From positions 1-64,000 of the forward strand of contig JAAELT010000035.1 of NCBI GenBank assembly GCA_024226315.1: DNA of 64,000 nt. Reading direction: 5' to 3'. A program made the position numbers and the translations under genes. Shown here one piece after another: positions 54,001 through 62,022 of the stretch. Source of the DNA: a bacterium (GTDB taxonomy: Bacteria; Acidobacteriota; Thermoanaerobaculia; Multivoradales; J023). Within the stretch, counting starts at the first letter, position 1, and each line of letters starts with the position of its first letter. Under the pieces are notes generated by a model that saw nothing but the letters and a program-made list of their open reading frames with translations, did no database searches and had not been told where the DNA came from.

Positions 54001-54291
54001 ATGAGCATGGACAGTCTGCTCGAACAGGCCCAGGCCATGAGAGAGAAGCAGCAGCGCGAGCTGAGCGAGACGCTCAGCGAAGGCCATGCCGCGGACGGCG
54101 CCGTCGCCGCCAAGATGGATGGCCACAAACACCTGCGATCGATTCGGATCGATCCGGGCGTGATCGACGCGGAAGACCTCGGTGCGCTCGAAAAGCACGT
54201 CATGGACGCGGTCAACGAGGCGACCGACGAAATGGAATCGATCCTGGTTCGGCGGTTCGGACCGTCTTCCGGGATTCCCGACCTGCTGTAG
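54001..54291 (+). CDS. YbaB/EbfC-family protein, second copy
   Basis: 96 residues with GGAGG seven bases before the ATG. Helix DSLLEQAQAMREKQQREL, strands GAVAAKMDGHKHLRSIRID and helix LEKHVMDAVNEATDEMESI follow the YbaB layout, with the shared core MDGH(R/K)HLR seen also in the copy at 46.85 kb. The N-terminal strand region is shorter and more acidic. It leads a two-gene unit with the membrane protein gene downstream (14-base gap). Confidence 0.7.
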   Translation: MSMDSLLEQAQAMREKQQRELSETLSEGHAADGAVAAKMDGHKHLRSIRIDPGVIDAEDLGALEKHVMDAVNEATDEMESILVRRFGPSSGIPDLL

Positions 54292-54305
54292 CCGAGGATC
54301 CGCGA

Positions 54306-55499
54306 TTGAGTAAGAAAAAGAAGGCAGCTCGCCAGAAGCAAAGCAAGCCGACCTACGAGCTCACGCTCGACAGCGTCGTGCTGGTCGTCGCCAACGCGCT
54401 GATCCTCGGCGTAGTCCTCTACGCCTGGATCGTCCGCGACTTCTCGCGGGACTTCTACTACTTGAGCGCGCAGGAAGACGAGTACATGGAGTGGGGGACC
54501 TTCTGGGCCTTCATGCTGGCCTGCGGGCTCGGCGTCTACGCCGCGTGGCGTCAGCGTCGCGCCACCGGGCAGCTGCCCTGGTTCCTGCTCGGCGTGTCGC
54601 TGTTCTGTTTCGTGGTGGCGATGGAGGAGATCTCCTGGGGCCAGCGCATGTTCGGCTATCGCCCGCCGGTCTACTTCCTGGAAAACAACTTTCAGCAGGA
54701 GCTCAACGTCCACAACGTGATCAGCACCAAGTTGCGCAAGCTCCTGGTCAAGGGCGTGATCCTGGGATTCGGCGTCGCGCTGCCGTTGCTGACCCTCATG
54801 AAGGAGTTCCGGAAGCTCTTTGCGCGCACCGCCGTCGTTGCGCCGCCCCTGGGGCTGGCGCCGTCGTTCTTCGGCGCGTTCCTGCTCTACCAGATCTATC
54901 CCTGGGACTTCAGCGGCGAATGGGTGGAGCTCATGCTCGGTCTCGGCTTCCTGTTTGCCGCCATCGCGGCGGCCTGGCAATTCAGCTCCGGCGAGGAGAG
55001 CTCGGCGTTCTTCCAGCGCAAGGCGCTGGTTGTGGCCGTGGCCGCGGTCCTGGTCGTCGGCGTCGGCTTTGCCCACGCCGAGATCTCGCACCGAATGCGC
55101 GGCGGTAGCGAGGAGATCCTCGAGACGGCGAGCGGCGAGCTCGAGGCGCTCAAGCGCGACTTTCGCAGCGGCAAGGTGAAGACCCGCTGCAATCGCCACA
55201 AGCGGCTCTACGCCTTCAAGGAGAAGTACGACCAGGACTACCTGCTCGAGGGCGCGTTCGCGTCGCTGGCCGCCCAGGGGCTGCCCGAGGAGCGGGCGGA
55301 GTTTTTCCTCGATCCCTGGAACTCGCCCTACTGGATCCGCGATCGCTGCGACAGCGACGCCGAGCGCCGCGTTGTCTTCGTCTACTCCTTCGGTCCCAAC
55401 CGGCGGCGCGAGTCGAGTCGCTGGGAGATCCTGGGCGACGACGTCGGGTCGATCATCTACGACGGCAAGAGCGTCAAGCGGCTCCCGCGCTCGCGGTAG
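54306..55499 (+). CDS. polytopic membrane protein with pseudopilin-like C-terminal domain
   Basis: 397 residues from TTG 54306, the first sensible start after the YbaB-like gene; a Lys-rich start (LSKKKKAARQKQ) follows. Six or seven membrane helices occupy about 20-260, with a conserved-looking EEISWGQRMFGY and ENNFQQELNVHNV between helices. After a soluble linker the C-terminal part (about 300-390) resembles the globular domain of type II secretion pseudopilin GspG: LDPWNSPYWIRDRC, VFVYSFGPNRR and ILGDDVGSI. That domain normally sits behind an N-terminal pilin helix; here it follows a polytopic segment. Function unknown. Confidence 0.7.
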   Translation: MSKKKKAARQKQSKPTYELTLDSVVLVVANALILGVVLYAWIVRDFSRDFYYLSAQEDEYMEWGTFWAFMLACGLGVYAAWRQRRATGQLPWFLLGVSLFCFVVAMEEISWGQRMFGYRPPVYFLENNFQQELNVHNVISTKLRKLLVKGVILGFGVALPLLTLMKEFRKLFARTAVVAPPLGLAPSFFGAFLLYQIYPWDFSGEWVELMLGLGFLFAAIAAAWQFSSGEESSAFFQRKALVVAVAAVLVVGVGFAHAEISHRMRGGSEEILETASGELEALKRDFRSGKVKTRCNRHKRLYAFKEKYDQDYLLEGAFASLAAQGLPEERAEFFLDPWNSPYWIRDRCDSDAERRVVFVYSFGPNRRRESSRWEILGDDVGSIIYDGKSVKRLPRSR

Positions 55500-55527
55500 C
55501 CGCCCCACGAGGTCGAAGGCTCCGCCT

Positions 55528-58191
55528 TCACTCTTCCTCTCGCCGATCGCGTGGCGACCGCGCCGTGTCGTCGAGGATCGGCGAAAAGAAGATCGCGTTC
55601 ATCATCAGCTTGTCGGTGCCGTACCAGAAGGCCCTGAAGCTCGGATCGTCCGCCATGCGGACGATGACGCCGCGTCCCTGGCGCCGGGCGGTCAACGCCG
55701 GAGTGCCGGCGAGCTTGGGCAGGTTCTCGCCCGAGATGTAGCCGCTCAGCAGGGGTTGCTCGGAGTAGGCGGCTACCGTCACGTAGGGGTCCTTCTCGGG
55801 CTTCAGCACCACCTCGTTGTTGCGGAAGACCGCCAGGGTGGGGCGCTTGTAGCCGTAGGCCAGCGGGTGGGTGACGTCGAGATCGACCTGGAAGATGGCA
55901 CCGCTGATCAGCTGTGCCGCCCGCTCCTTTTCGTGTCGAGCATAGGGCCGTCGCTCCGGCGGAGCGGCGCCCGGGTCGGCCGAGGGGCTCGCGGCGGCGG
56001 GCGCCGCGGCCGGTTCGGTCGTCTCGGCCTGGGCCTCCTCGCGCACGTGGCGGTCGACCCATCGGGTCGCCCGCTGGGTGGCGATCAGCGCGCCGCCCTC
56101 TTCGACCCAGCGCCAGATCTTCGGGCCGAGCTCCTCAGGCACTCCACGATAGCCGCCGTCGACCAGGATCAGATGGCTGTACTTCGACAGGTCGAGGCGC
56201 TCCAGCGCGCTGTGCTCGACGATCGACAGGTGCATCTCGTGCCGCCGGTCCAGCAGGTGCCAGATCTCGCCCGCGGCGTAGGTGCCGACTCCCGGGCCGA
56301 CGACCAGCGCCGCCGTGGGCCGCTTGACAGGCTCGAGGCTGGGACTGCCGAGGTCGATGCCCTCGGGGGTCAGACCGGACTCGAGGGCGTGGATCTCGAT
56401 CGCGTCGCGCCGGGCGGCTTCGGCCGCCAGCGCCAGCACCTGTTCGGCGTCGACGCTCTGGATACCCATCGGAATCACGATCGTGCCGAGCCCGAAATTT
56501 TTCGGGCCGGCCGGGGTCGAGGCGGTGAACGGCCGGGTGGCGACCCGGGCCTCGACGTCGGCGGAGAGGAAGCGGTAGAGCGCCCGCGGCGCGTAGTAAC
56601 CGTCCCACTCGAAGGCGTAGGCATAGGCCGGGTTTTCTGGCGCGGCGCCGACGGGGCGTTCGGCGTCGTCGACCCGTTCGCCGAGCAGAGCAGGTCGGAA
56701 AGCCGGCGCGCGCAGCTCGGCGTGCGGCAGGTCGAAGGCGAGCGGCATCGTCCAGGTCGAGACGTCGTAGAAAGTCGAGTCCGCGAAATCGACCCGCTGC
56801 TCGAACAGGCTGCGGGCGAGCAGATACTGCGTCTGCCGGGCGGGAACGACGTACGCCTCGCCGGGCTCGAAGCGCAGGTCACCGACCTCGACCACCGCAC
56901 CCAGGGTGTGGACTTCGATCCGGTGACGCCGTAGGAGCTCCAGGAAGTGGTGGACCCGGGCCGGGTCGCGCGGATCGCCGAACACCCAGCCCTTCAGCTC
57001 GTCGGCCGCCGCCCGCCTGGTCGCGGAGGTGTAGAACTCGCGCTGATAGTCGAGGAGCTCCCGGCGTTTGTCGTGGGCGGCCTCCAGCGTCGACAAGGTG
57101 GTGTGGAGCTGGTTGCGGACCGCGAACGGAAAGCTCAGCATGCCGTTCTTCGTCTTGCGCAGATGACCTCGCACGCTGGCCTGCTCGAACAAGATGCCGA
57201 TCGCGCCATGGAGATCCGGGTAGGTCGAGCCCTTGCCGTAGTAGAAGTCGTCGAAGGTCTCCTCGCTGTAGTAGAGGCTGCCGAGGCGGTCGAGAGCCTC
57301 GGCATGGTAGCGGGCGATCTCGGCGGTCAGCGCGACGTTTCTCTCCGGAGTCAGCGGGTTCTTGCGGATCGGGATCCCCGGTTGGAAAAAGTAGGTGTTG
57401 TCCGAGTCCATTTCGTGCACGTCGATCAGCACATTGGGCCTGAAACGGTGAAATTGCTCGAGCCGTGCCCGCGTCTCGGGATGCTGGGTGAGCAGCCAAT
57501 CCCGGTTGAGGTCGAACCAATAGTGGTTGGTACGGCCGTTGGGCCAGCCCTCGTTGTGCTCGCGGTGGCTCGGATCGGGGTTGAGGATCTTGCCGCGGTG
57601 CATGTTGGCCCACTGGGCGAAGCGGGCGAGGCCGTCGGGGTTGAGCGACGGATCGAGCAGCACTACGCTGCTTGCCAGCAGGGCCTCGATCTCCTCTCCC
57701 TGGCCCGCCGCCAGGTGGTAGGCGGCGAGCAGAGAGGCGTTCGAGCCGCTGGCCTCGTTGCCGTGCACGCTGTAGCCGAGGTTGACGAACACCGGCATGC
57801 CGTCTGTCCGCGGCGGCTCGGCGGTCGGATCGCCGATCGTCAGGTGCTCCTGGCGCAGCTCTTCGAGCCGGGCGAGGTTCTCGGGCGAGGAGATGATCAA
57901 GAGCAGCAGCTGGCGGTGCTCGTGGGTCCTGCCCGTTTCCTCGAGCAGCACGCGGTCGGAGCTCTCCGCCAGGCGTCGCATGTAGGCGACCAGCTGATCG
58001 TGGCGCACGTGCCACTCGCCGACCTCGAAGCCGAGCACCGAGCTCGGTGCGGGAATCGCGGGGTCGTAGGTCGTGCCGGGGGGCAGGTAGTAGGAGAGCT
58101 CCAGCTCCTCCGATGGTGTCGGGGTCGGTGCGAGAAAGCCCGCGAGTAACGCGAGCAGACATACAGGTACGAGCTTCCAGCGATTCTCCAT
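55528..58191 (-). CDS. secreted M14 zinc carboxypeptidase
   Basis: 887 residues with a signal peptide (LVPVCLLALLAGFLAPTPTP). The peptidase domain (about 55-370) has the zinc ligands His143 and Glu146 in SVHGNEASGS, His259 in LIDVHEMDSD, and the catalytic Glu likely in GILFEQASVRG. LLDPSLNPDGLARF is another M14 hallmark. The second half (about 400-887) is a beta-rich region and a Rossmann-like GATase1-type segment (YSHLILVDGGYRGV; IWRWVEEGGALIATQ), as in large M14 proteins of Acidobacteriota and Bacteroidota. It likely degrades peptides in the periplasm. Same strand as the following protease and exporter genes. Confidence 0.9.
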   Translation of the reverse strand: MENRWKLVPVCLLALLAGFLAPTPTPSEELELSYYLPPGTTYDPAIPAPSSVLGFEVGEWHVRHDQLVAYMRRLAESSDRVLLEETGRTHEHRQLLLLIISSPENLARLEELRQEHLTIGDPTAEPPRTDGMPVFVNLGYSVHGNEASGSNASLLAAYHLAAGQGEEIEALLASSVVLLDPSLNPDGLARFAQWANMHRGKILNPDPSHREHNEGWPNGRTNHYWFDLNRDWLLTQHPETRARLEQFHRFRPNVLIDVHEMDSDNTYFFQPGIPIRKNPLTPERNVALTAEIARYHAEALDRLGSLYYSEETFDDFYYGKGSTYPDLHGAIGILFEQASVRGHLRKTKNGMLSFPFAVRNQLHTTLSTLEAAHDKRRELLDYQREFYTSATRRAAADELKGWVFGDPRDPARVHHFLELLRRHRIEVHTLGAVVEVGDLRFEPGEAYVVPARQTQYLLARSLFEQRVDFADSTFYDVSTWTMPLAFDLPHAELRAPAFRPALLGERVDDAERPVGAAPENPAYAYAFEWDGYYAPRALYRFLSADVEARVATRPFTASTPAGPKNFGLGTIVIPMGIQSVDAEQVLALAAEAARRDAIEIHALESGLTPEGIDLGSPSLEPVKRPTAALVVGPGVGTYAAGEIWHLLDRRHEMHLSIVEHSALERLDLSKYSHLILVDGGYRGVPEELGPKIWRWVEEGGALIATQRATRWVDRHVREEAQAETTEPAAAPAAASPSADPGAAPPERRPYARHEKERAAQLISGAIFQVDLDVTHPLAYGYKRPTLAVFRNNEVVLKPEKDPYVTVAAYSEQPLLSGYISGENLPKLAGTPALTARRQGRGVIVRMADDPSFRAFWYGTDKLMMNAIFFSPILDDTARSPRDRREEE

Positions 58192-58219
58192 TGGCGATCT
58201 CGCTTCGGTAGATGTTGCT

Positions 58220-59113
58220 TCAGAAGATGAACGGCCTGGGGGTGAAACCGATGATCACGAAGGGCAGCGTCAGCCAGCCCAGGGCTTTGCGCACGGGGCC
58301 GAGCGGCTTTCCGCCGGGCGCGGCCGGCGGGTGCCGCAGACCGAGAAACAGCAGGAGCAGAATCATCAGCGTCCAGTGCCAGAGTTGCCAGATGACCACC
58401 GCGACCGCGGCAAAGACGATGACGGAGATCGACACCGCGTGGGCACGGCGCGGCAGCAAGGAGTAGAGAATGTGTCCGCCGTCGAGCTGGCCGATGGGCA
58501 TCAGGTTGAGGGCGGTGATCAGGATGCCGACCCAGCCGGCGTAGGCGAGGGGGTGGATGATGACGATCTGTCCATCCGGTACGGGACCCATGAACAAGTC
58601 GACCATCCAATCGAACACCAGGGGAGTCCCGAAGAGCAGAGTCTGTTCGTCGGGCTCCGGGTGCGGCCCGAAAGTGGACAATCGCAGGCCAATGGCCGAC
58701 ATGGCGAGCGCCGGGATGAGACCGGCCAGCGGACCGGTGATCGCCAGGTCGAACAGCGCGCGAGTATTGGCCCGCCCGGGGCGCATCGCGATGATCGCAC
58801 CCATGGTGCCGAGCGGCGGCAGCGGCATGGGAATGAAGTACGGCAGACTCGCCGGAACGCCGTAGCGTCTGGCCTGCAGGTAATGACCGAGCTCGTGGGC
58901 GGTGAGGATCGTCATCAGGGCGAGACTGTAGATCGGCCCACCCCACAGCAAGGTGCACAGGCAGGTCGCGATGAATAGCAACAAGGGGGTACGCCATTGC
59001 AGCTGCCTTGGCGGCGAGGCCGGCGCCTCGCTTTCGTTGGATAGCAGAGGTGGGAGCCGACTCGCGTCGGTCCAGGGAGTGGGCCTTCCCGGGTCCAGTC
59101 GGTTGTCGCTCAC
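58220..59113 (-). CDS. site-2 protease (M50), membrane-embedded
   Basis: 297 residues, about six helices. Zinc motif AHELGHYLQARRYG (His73, Glu74, His77) and the second motif NLMPIGQLDGGHILY, which provides the Asp ligand. No PDZ domain is present, so it belongs to the compact, plant EGY-like group of S2Ps. Such proteases cut membrane-spanning segments, often anti-sigma factors. The ATG overlaps the stop of the ABC exporter gene (ATGA), so the two are co-translated. It could act on the anti-sigma factor of the 38.9 kb module, but nothing in the sequence proves this. Confidence 0.92.
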   Translation of the reverse strand: MSDNRLDPGRPTPWTDASRLPPLLSNESEAPASPPRQLQWRTPLLLFIATCLCTLLWGGPIYSLALMTILTAHELGHYLQARRYGVPASLPYFIPMPLPPLGTMGAIIAMRPGRANTRALFDLAITGPLAGLIPALAMSAIGLRLSTFGPHPEPDEQTLLFGTPLVFDWMVDLFMGPVPDGQIVIIHPLAYAGWVGILITALNLMPIGQLDGGHILYSLLPRRAHAVSISVIVFAAVAVVIWQLWHWTLMILLLLFLGLRHPPAAPGGKPLGPVRKALGWLTLPFVIIGFTPRPFIF

Positions 59114-60954
59114 AGGGCGGTCGGGCCGCTCGGCCGAGAACCGGCCTTGGGTGAAACGGGTTCGGGCGTGAAGTCTTCCCCCGGATTGATGAACCGGTTG
59201 CGCTCCAGCCGGTACTGTTTGTCGTGGAGCTCGCGGTAGCGGCCGTCGGCTTCGAGCAGCTCCTGGTGGCTGCCCCGCTCGACGATCTGGCCGTCTTCGA
59301 GCACCAGGATCTGGTCGGCGCTCTGGATAGTCGACAAGCGGTGGGCGATGACGAAGGTGGTGCGACCGCGGCGCAGGCGCTCGAGGCCGTCCTGGATCAT
59401 CGCTTCACTCTCCGAGTCGAGGCTCGAGGTGGCTTCGTCGAGGATCAGGATTCCCGGATCGGCGAGGATCGCGCGGGCGATGGCGATCCGCTGACGCTGG
59501 CCGCCCGAGAGCTTGACGCCCCGCTCGCCGACCACGGTGTCGTAGCCGTCAGCGAATCCCTCGACGAACGGCTTGCAGTGGGCGACCCGTCCGACCTCCT
59601 CGATCTGCTCGCGGCTGGCCCCGGGATGGGCATAGGCGATGTTCTCGGCGATGGTGCCGTCGAACAGGAAGTTCTCCTGGAGGACGATGCCGAGGCGGGC
59701 GCGATAGTCCCACAGGCGGACCTCGTCCAGATCGCTGCCGTCGATCAATACCCGCCCCTCCTTGGGACGGTTGAAGGCCATCACCAGGCTGATCATCGTC
59801 GACTTGCCGGAACCGCTCGAGCCCACCAGCGCCGTTGTGGTGCCGGCCGGCGCCTGGAAGGAGACCCCCTCGAGCACCGGCACCCCCTCGTCGTACTCGA
59901 AGAAGACGTCCTCGAAAGCGACGTCGCCGCGGATCTCCTCGAGCGGCACGCGCCCCTCGTCCTGTTCCTCCTCGGTGGTCTGCTGCATCAGCTCGCGGAT
60001 GCGGTCGAGGCCGGCGAACGCTTCTGAGATCTGGGTGGCGATCGAAGAGATCTGGATCAGCGGCGCCGCCACCATGCCGGTGAAGGCCATGTAGCTGACG
60101 AAGTCACCGAGAGTCATCTCGTCGTCGAGGATCGCCTGTCCGCCGATCAGCACCATCAGCACGAAGATGATGCCGACGATCGTGGTAGTGCCGGCACCGA
60201 CGGCGGAGATCGAGGTGATCGACTTGGCGACGTTGTCGAGCAGGCGGCGGACGCCGTCGGAAAAGATTCCGTCCTCGCGCTGCTCGGCGGTGTAGGCCTT
60301 GACCACCCGCACCCCGCCGAGGGCTTCACCGAGGCGCCCGGTGACCTCGGCGTTGATCTCGCCGCGTTTCCTGAACAGCGGCCGCAGTCGCTTGAAGAAG
60401 AAACCCATGATGCTGGCGTAGGCCAGCAGCACGACCAGGGTGATCAGGGTGAGCTTCCAGTTGAGATAGAAGAGAATGGCCAGGGCGATCGAGGCGGTGA
60501 GCAGGCCGCCGGCGAGCTGCACCAGGCCGGTGCCTACGAGATTGCGGATCCCTTCGGCGTCGGTCATGATGCGCGAGATCAGGACGCCCGACTTGGTGGA
60601 GTCGAAGAACGACACCGGCAGCCGGATGACGTGTTGCTCGACCCGTTCGCGCATCTCGGTGATGGCGCGCTGGGCGGCGACTCCGAGCAGCTGCGAGAGC
60701 GTGAACGAAGTGGCGGCCTGGATCACCGCCGCCGTGCCCACGCCGAGGGCGAGCCATCCGAGGAGCTCGGCGTTTTTGTTGCCGATCACCTCGTCGATCA
60801 GAAACTTCAAGCTCGCCGGCAGCACCAGGCTGGTCAGCCGGTTGACGAGGATCAGCCCGAAACCCAGTGCCAGACGCCACCGCCTTTGCCAGATGATCTC
60901 GCGCGCCTCGCGCCAGACGTCGGGCAGTCGCAGTTTCTTTCTTTCTTCAGCCAC
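59110..60954 (-). CDS. ABC exporter, fused permease-ATPase (MsbA-like)
   Basis: 614 residues, a half-transporter that works as homodimer. The N-terminal domain has six helices (LGFGLILVNRLTSLVLPASL, LFYLNWKLTLITLVVLLAYA and others). The ATPase domain shows Walker A VGSSGSGKST, Q-loop VLQENFLFDGTIAENIAY, signature KLSGGQRQRIAIARAI, Walker B ILILDEATSSLD and switch His in IAHRLS. It resembles MsbA and related lipid or multidrug exporters. The C-terminal tail is Pro-rich. First gene of a minus-strand unit that continues with the site-2 protease. Confidence 0.95.
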   Translation of the reverse strand: MAEERKKLRLPDVWREAREIIWQRRWRLALGFGLILVNRLTSLVLPASLKFLIDEVIGNKNAELLGWLALGVGTAAVIQAATSFTLSQLLGVAAQRAITEMRERVEQHVIRLPVSFFDSTKSGVLISRIMTDAEGIRNLVGTGLVQLAGGLLTASIALAILFYLNWKLTLITLVVLLAYASIMGFFFKRLRPLFRKRGEINAEVTGRLGEALGGVRVVKAYTAEQREDGIFSDGVRRLLDNVAKSITSISAVGAGTTTIVGIIFVLMVLIGGQAILDDEMTLGDFVSYMAFTGMVAAPLIQISSIATQISEAFAGLDRIRELMQQTTEEEQDEGRVPLEEIRGDVAFEDVFFEYDEGVPVLEGVSFQAPAGTTTALVGSSGSGKSTMISLVMAFNRPKEGRVLIDGSDLDEVRLWDYRARLGIVLQENFLFDGTIAENIAYAHPGASREQIEEVGRVAHCKPFVEGFADGYDTVVGERGVKLSGGQRQRIAIARAILADPGILILDEATSSLDSESEAMIQDGLERLRRGRTTFVIAHRLSTIQSADQILVLEDGQIVERGSHQELLEADGRYRELHDKQYRLERNRFINPGEDFTPEPVSPKAGSRPSGPTAL

Positions 60955-61072
60955 CAGCGGGTGATCTCGGGGAAAATCTGGCAGGGCGGGAATCGCACCG
61001 CGGACGAGGACAGACAGTACCGTATCGGCCGAGGCAGCTCAAGCTGCCGGCCCATGAGCCAGAAGGAGCGAG

Positions 61073-61963
61073 ATGACACAGTACGTTTTGACTTTGGTCG
61101 GTAGGCATCTGAGCGAGGACACGGTCGAGACCGCGGTGGCCGAGATCCGCCTGAGCGGGGCGTCGGCCGACGCCCCGAGTTGGCTGGCCGCGGGCAGTGC
61201 CTGCGACGTCGGTTTCGACGGTGCGAGGCCGGAAGCGATCGAGACCGCGGTTCGGCGGGTCCTGGCCGGCGGCGCCGTGGATCTGGCGGCCCAGCCGGAA
61301 GCGGGGCGCAGAAAGCGCCTGCTGGTGGCCGATCTGGAGTCCACTGTGATCGCCCAGGAGATGCTCGATGAGCTCGCCGAGCTGGCGGGGAAGAGGGAAG
61401 AGGTGGCGCGGGTCACCGCTCGGGCGATGGCCGGCGAGATCGATTTCGCGGACTCGGTGCGCCAGCGCGTCGCGACCCTGGCCGGAGTGTCGGCCGGAGC
61501 GCTGGATCGTGCGCTGAAGCGTGTCGAGATCGATCCGGGGGCGGCGACGCTGGTCGCCACCATGGCCGCCGACGGCGCTTTCACGGCCCTGGTCTCGGGC
61601 GGCTTCACCGTCTTTGCCGGGCCGATCGCCCGCCGGCTCGGCTTCCACGCCCATCGCGCCAACGAGCTGTTGATCGAGGACGGCCGGCTGACCGGCGGCG
61701 TCGTGGAGCCGATCCTGAGCCCGGACACGAAGGTGCGCGCCGTCGAGGGCTTCTGCCGGCGGCTGGACGTCGAGGCCGGCGACGCCGTGGCGGTGGGCGA
61801 TGGCGCCAACGATCTGCCGATGCTTCTGGCCGTCGGTCTCGGCGTCGCCTACCACGCCAAGCCCCTGGTGGCCGGCAAGGCTCGCTACAGCGTGCGTCAC
61901 GGTGATCTGCGTACTCTTCTCTACTATCAGGGCTACCGCGAATCAGATTTCGCCACCGGTTGA
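61073..61963 (+). CDS. serB: phosphoserine phosphatase
   Basis: 296 residues. An ACT-like N-terminal part (1-80) is followed by a HAD phosphatase domain: motif I VADLESTVI with Asp87 as nucleophile, motif II LVSGGF, the Lys in SPDTKVRAV, and motif III VGDGANDLPMLLAVGLGVAY. It makes serine from phosphoserine. The second acid of motif I is Glu89 in place of the usual Asp (DxDxT becomes DxExT). The change is conservative and the rest of the active site is normal, so activity is expected but may differ. Confidence 0.92.
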   Translation: MTQYVLTLVGRHLSEDTVETAVAEIRLSGASADAPSWLAAGSACDVGFDGARPEAIETAVRRVLAGGAVDLAAQPEAGRRKRLLVADLESTVIAQEMLDELAELAGKREEVARVTARAMAGEIDFADSVRQRVATLAGVSAGALDRALKRVEIDPGAATLVATMAADGAFTALVSGGFTVFAGPIARRLGFHAHRANELLIEDGRLTGGVVEPILSPDTKVRAVEGFCRRLDVEAGDAVAVGDGANDLPMLLAVGLGVAYHAKPLVAGKARYSVRHGDLRTLLYYQGYRESDFATG

Positions 61964-62022
61964 AGTTACAATCCGACGATCGAACGCCAGGATGCGACCC
62001 AGATTCCCAGAGGACTCTTGCC

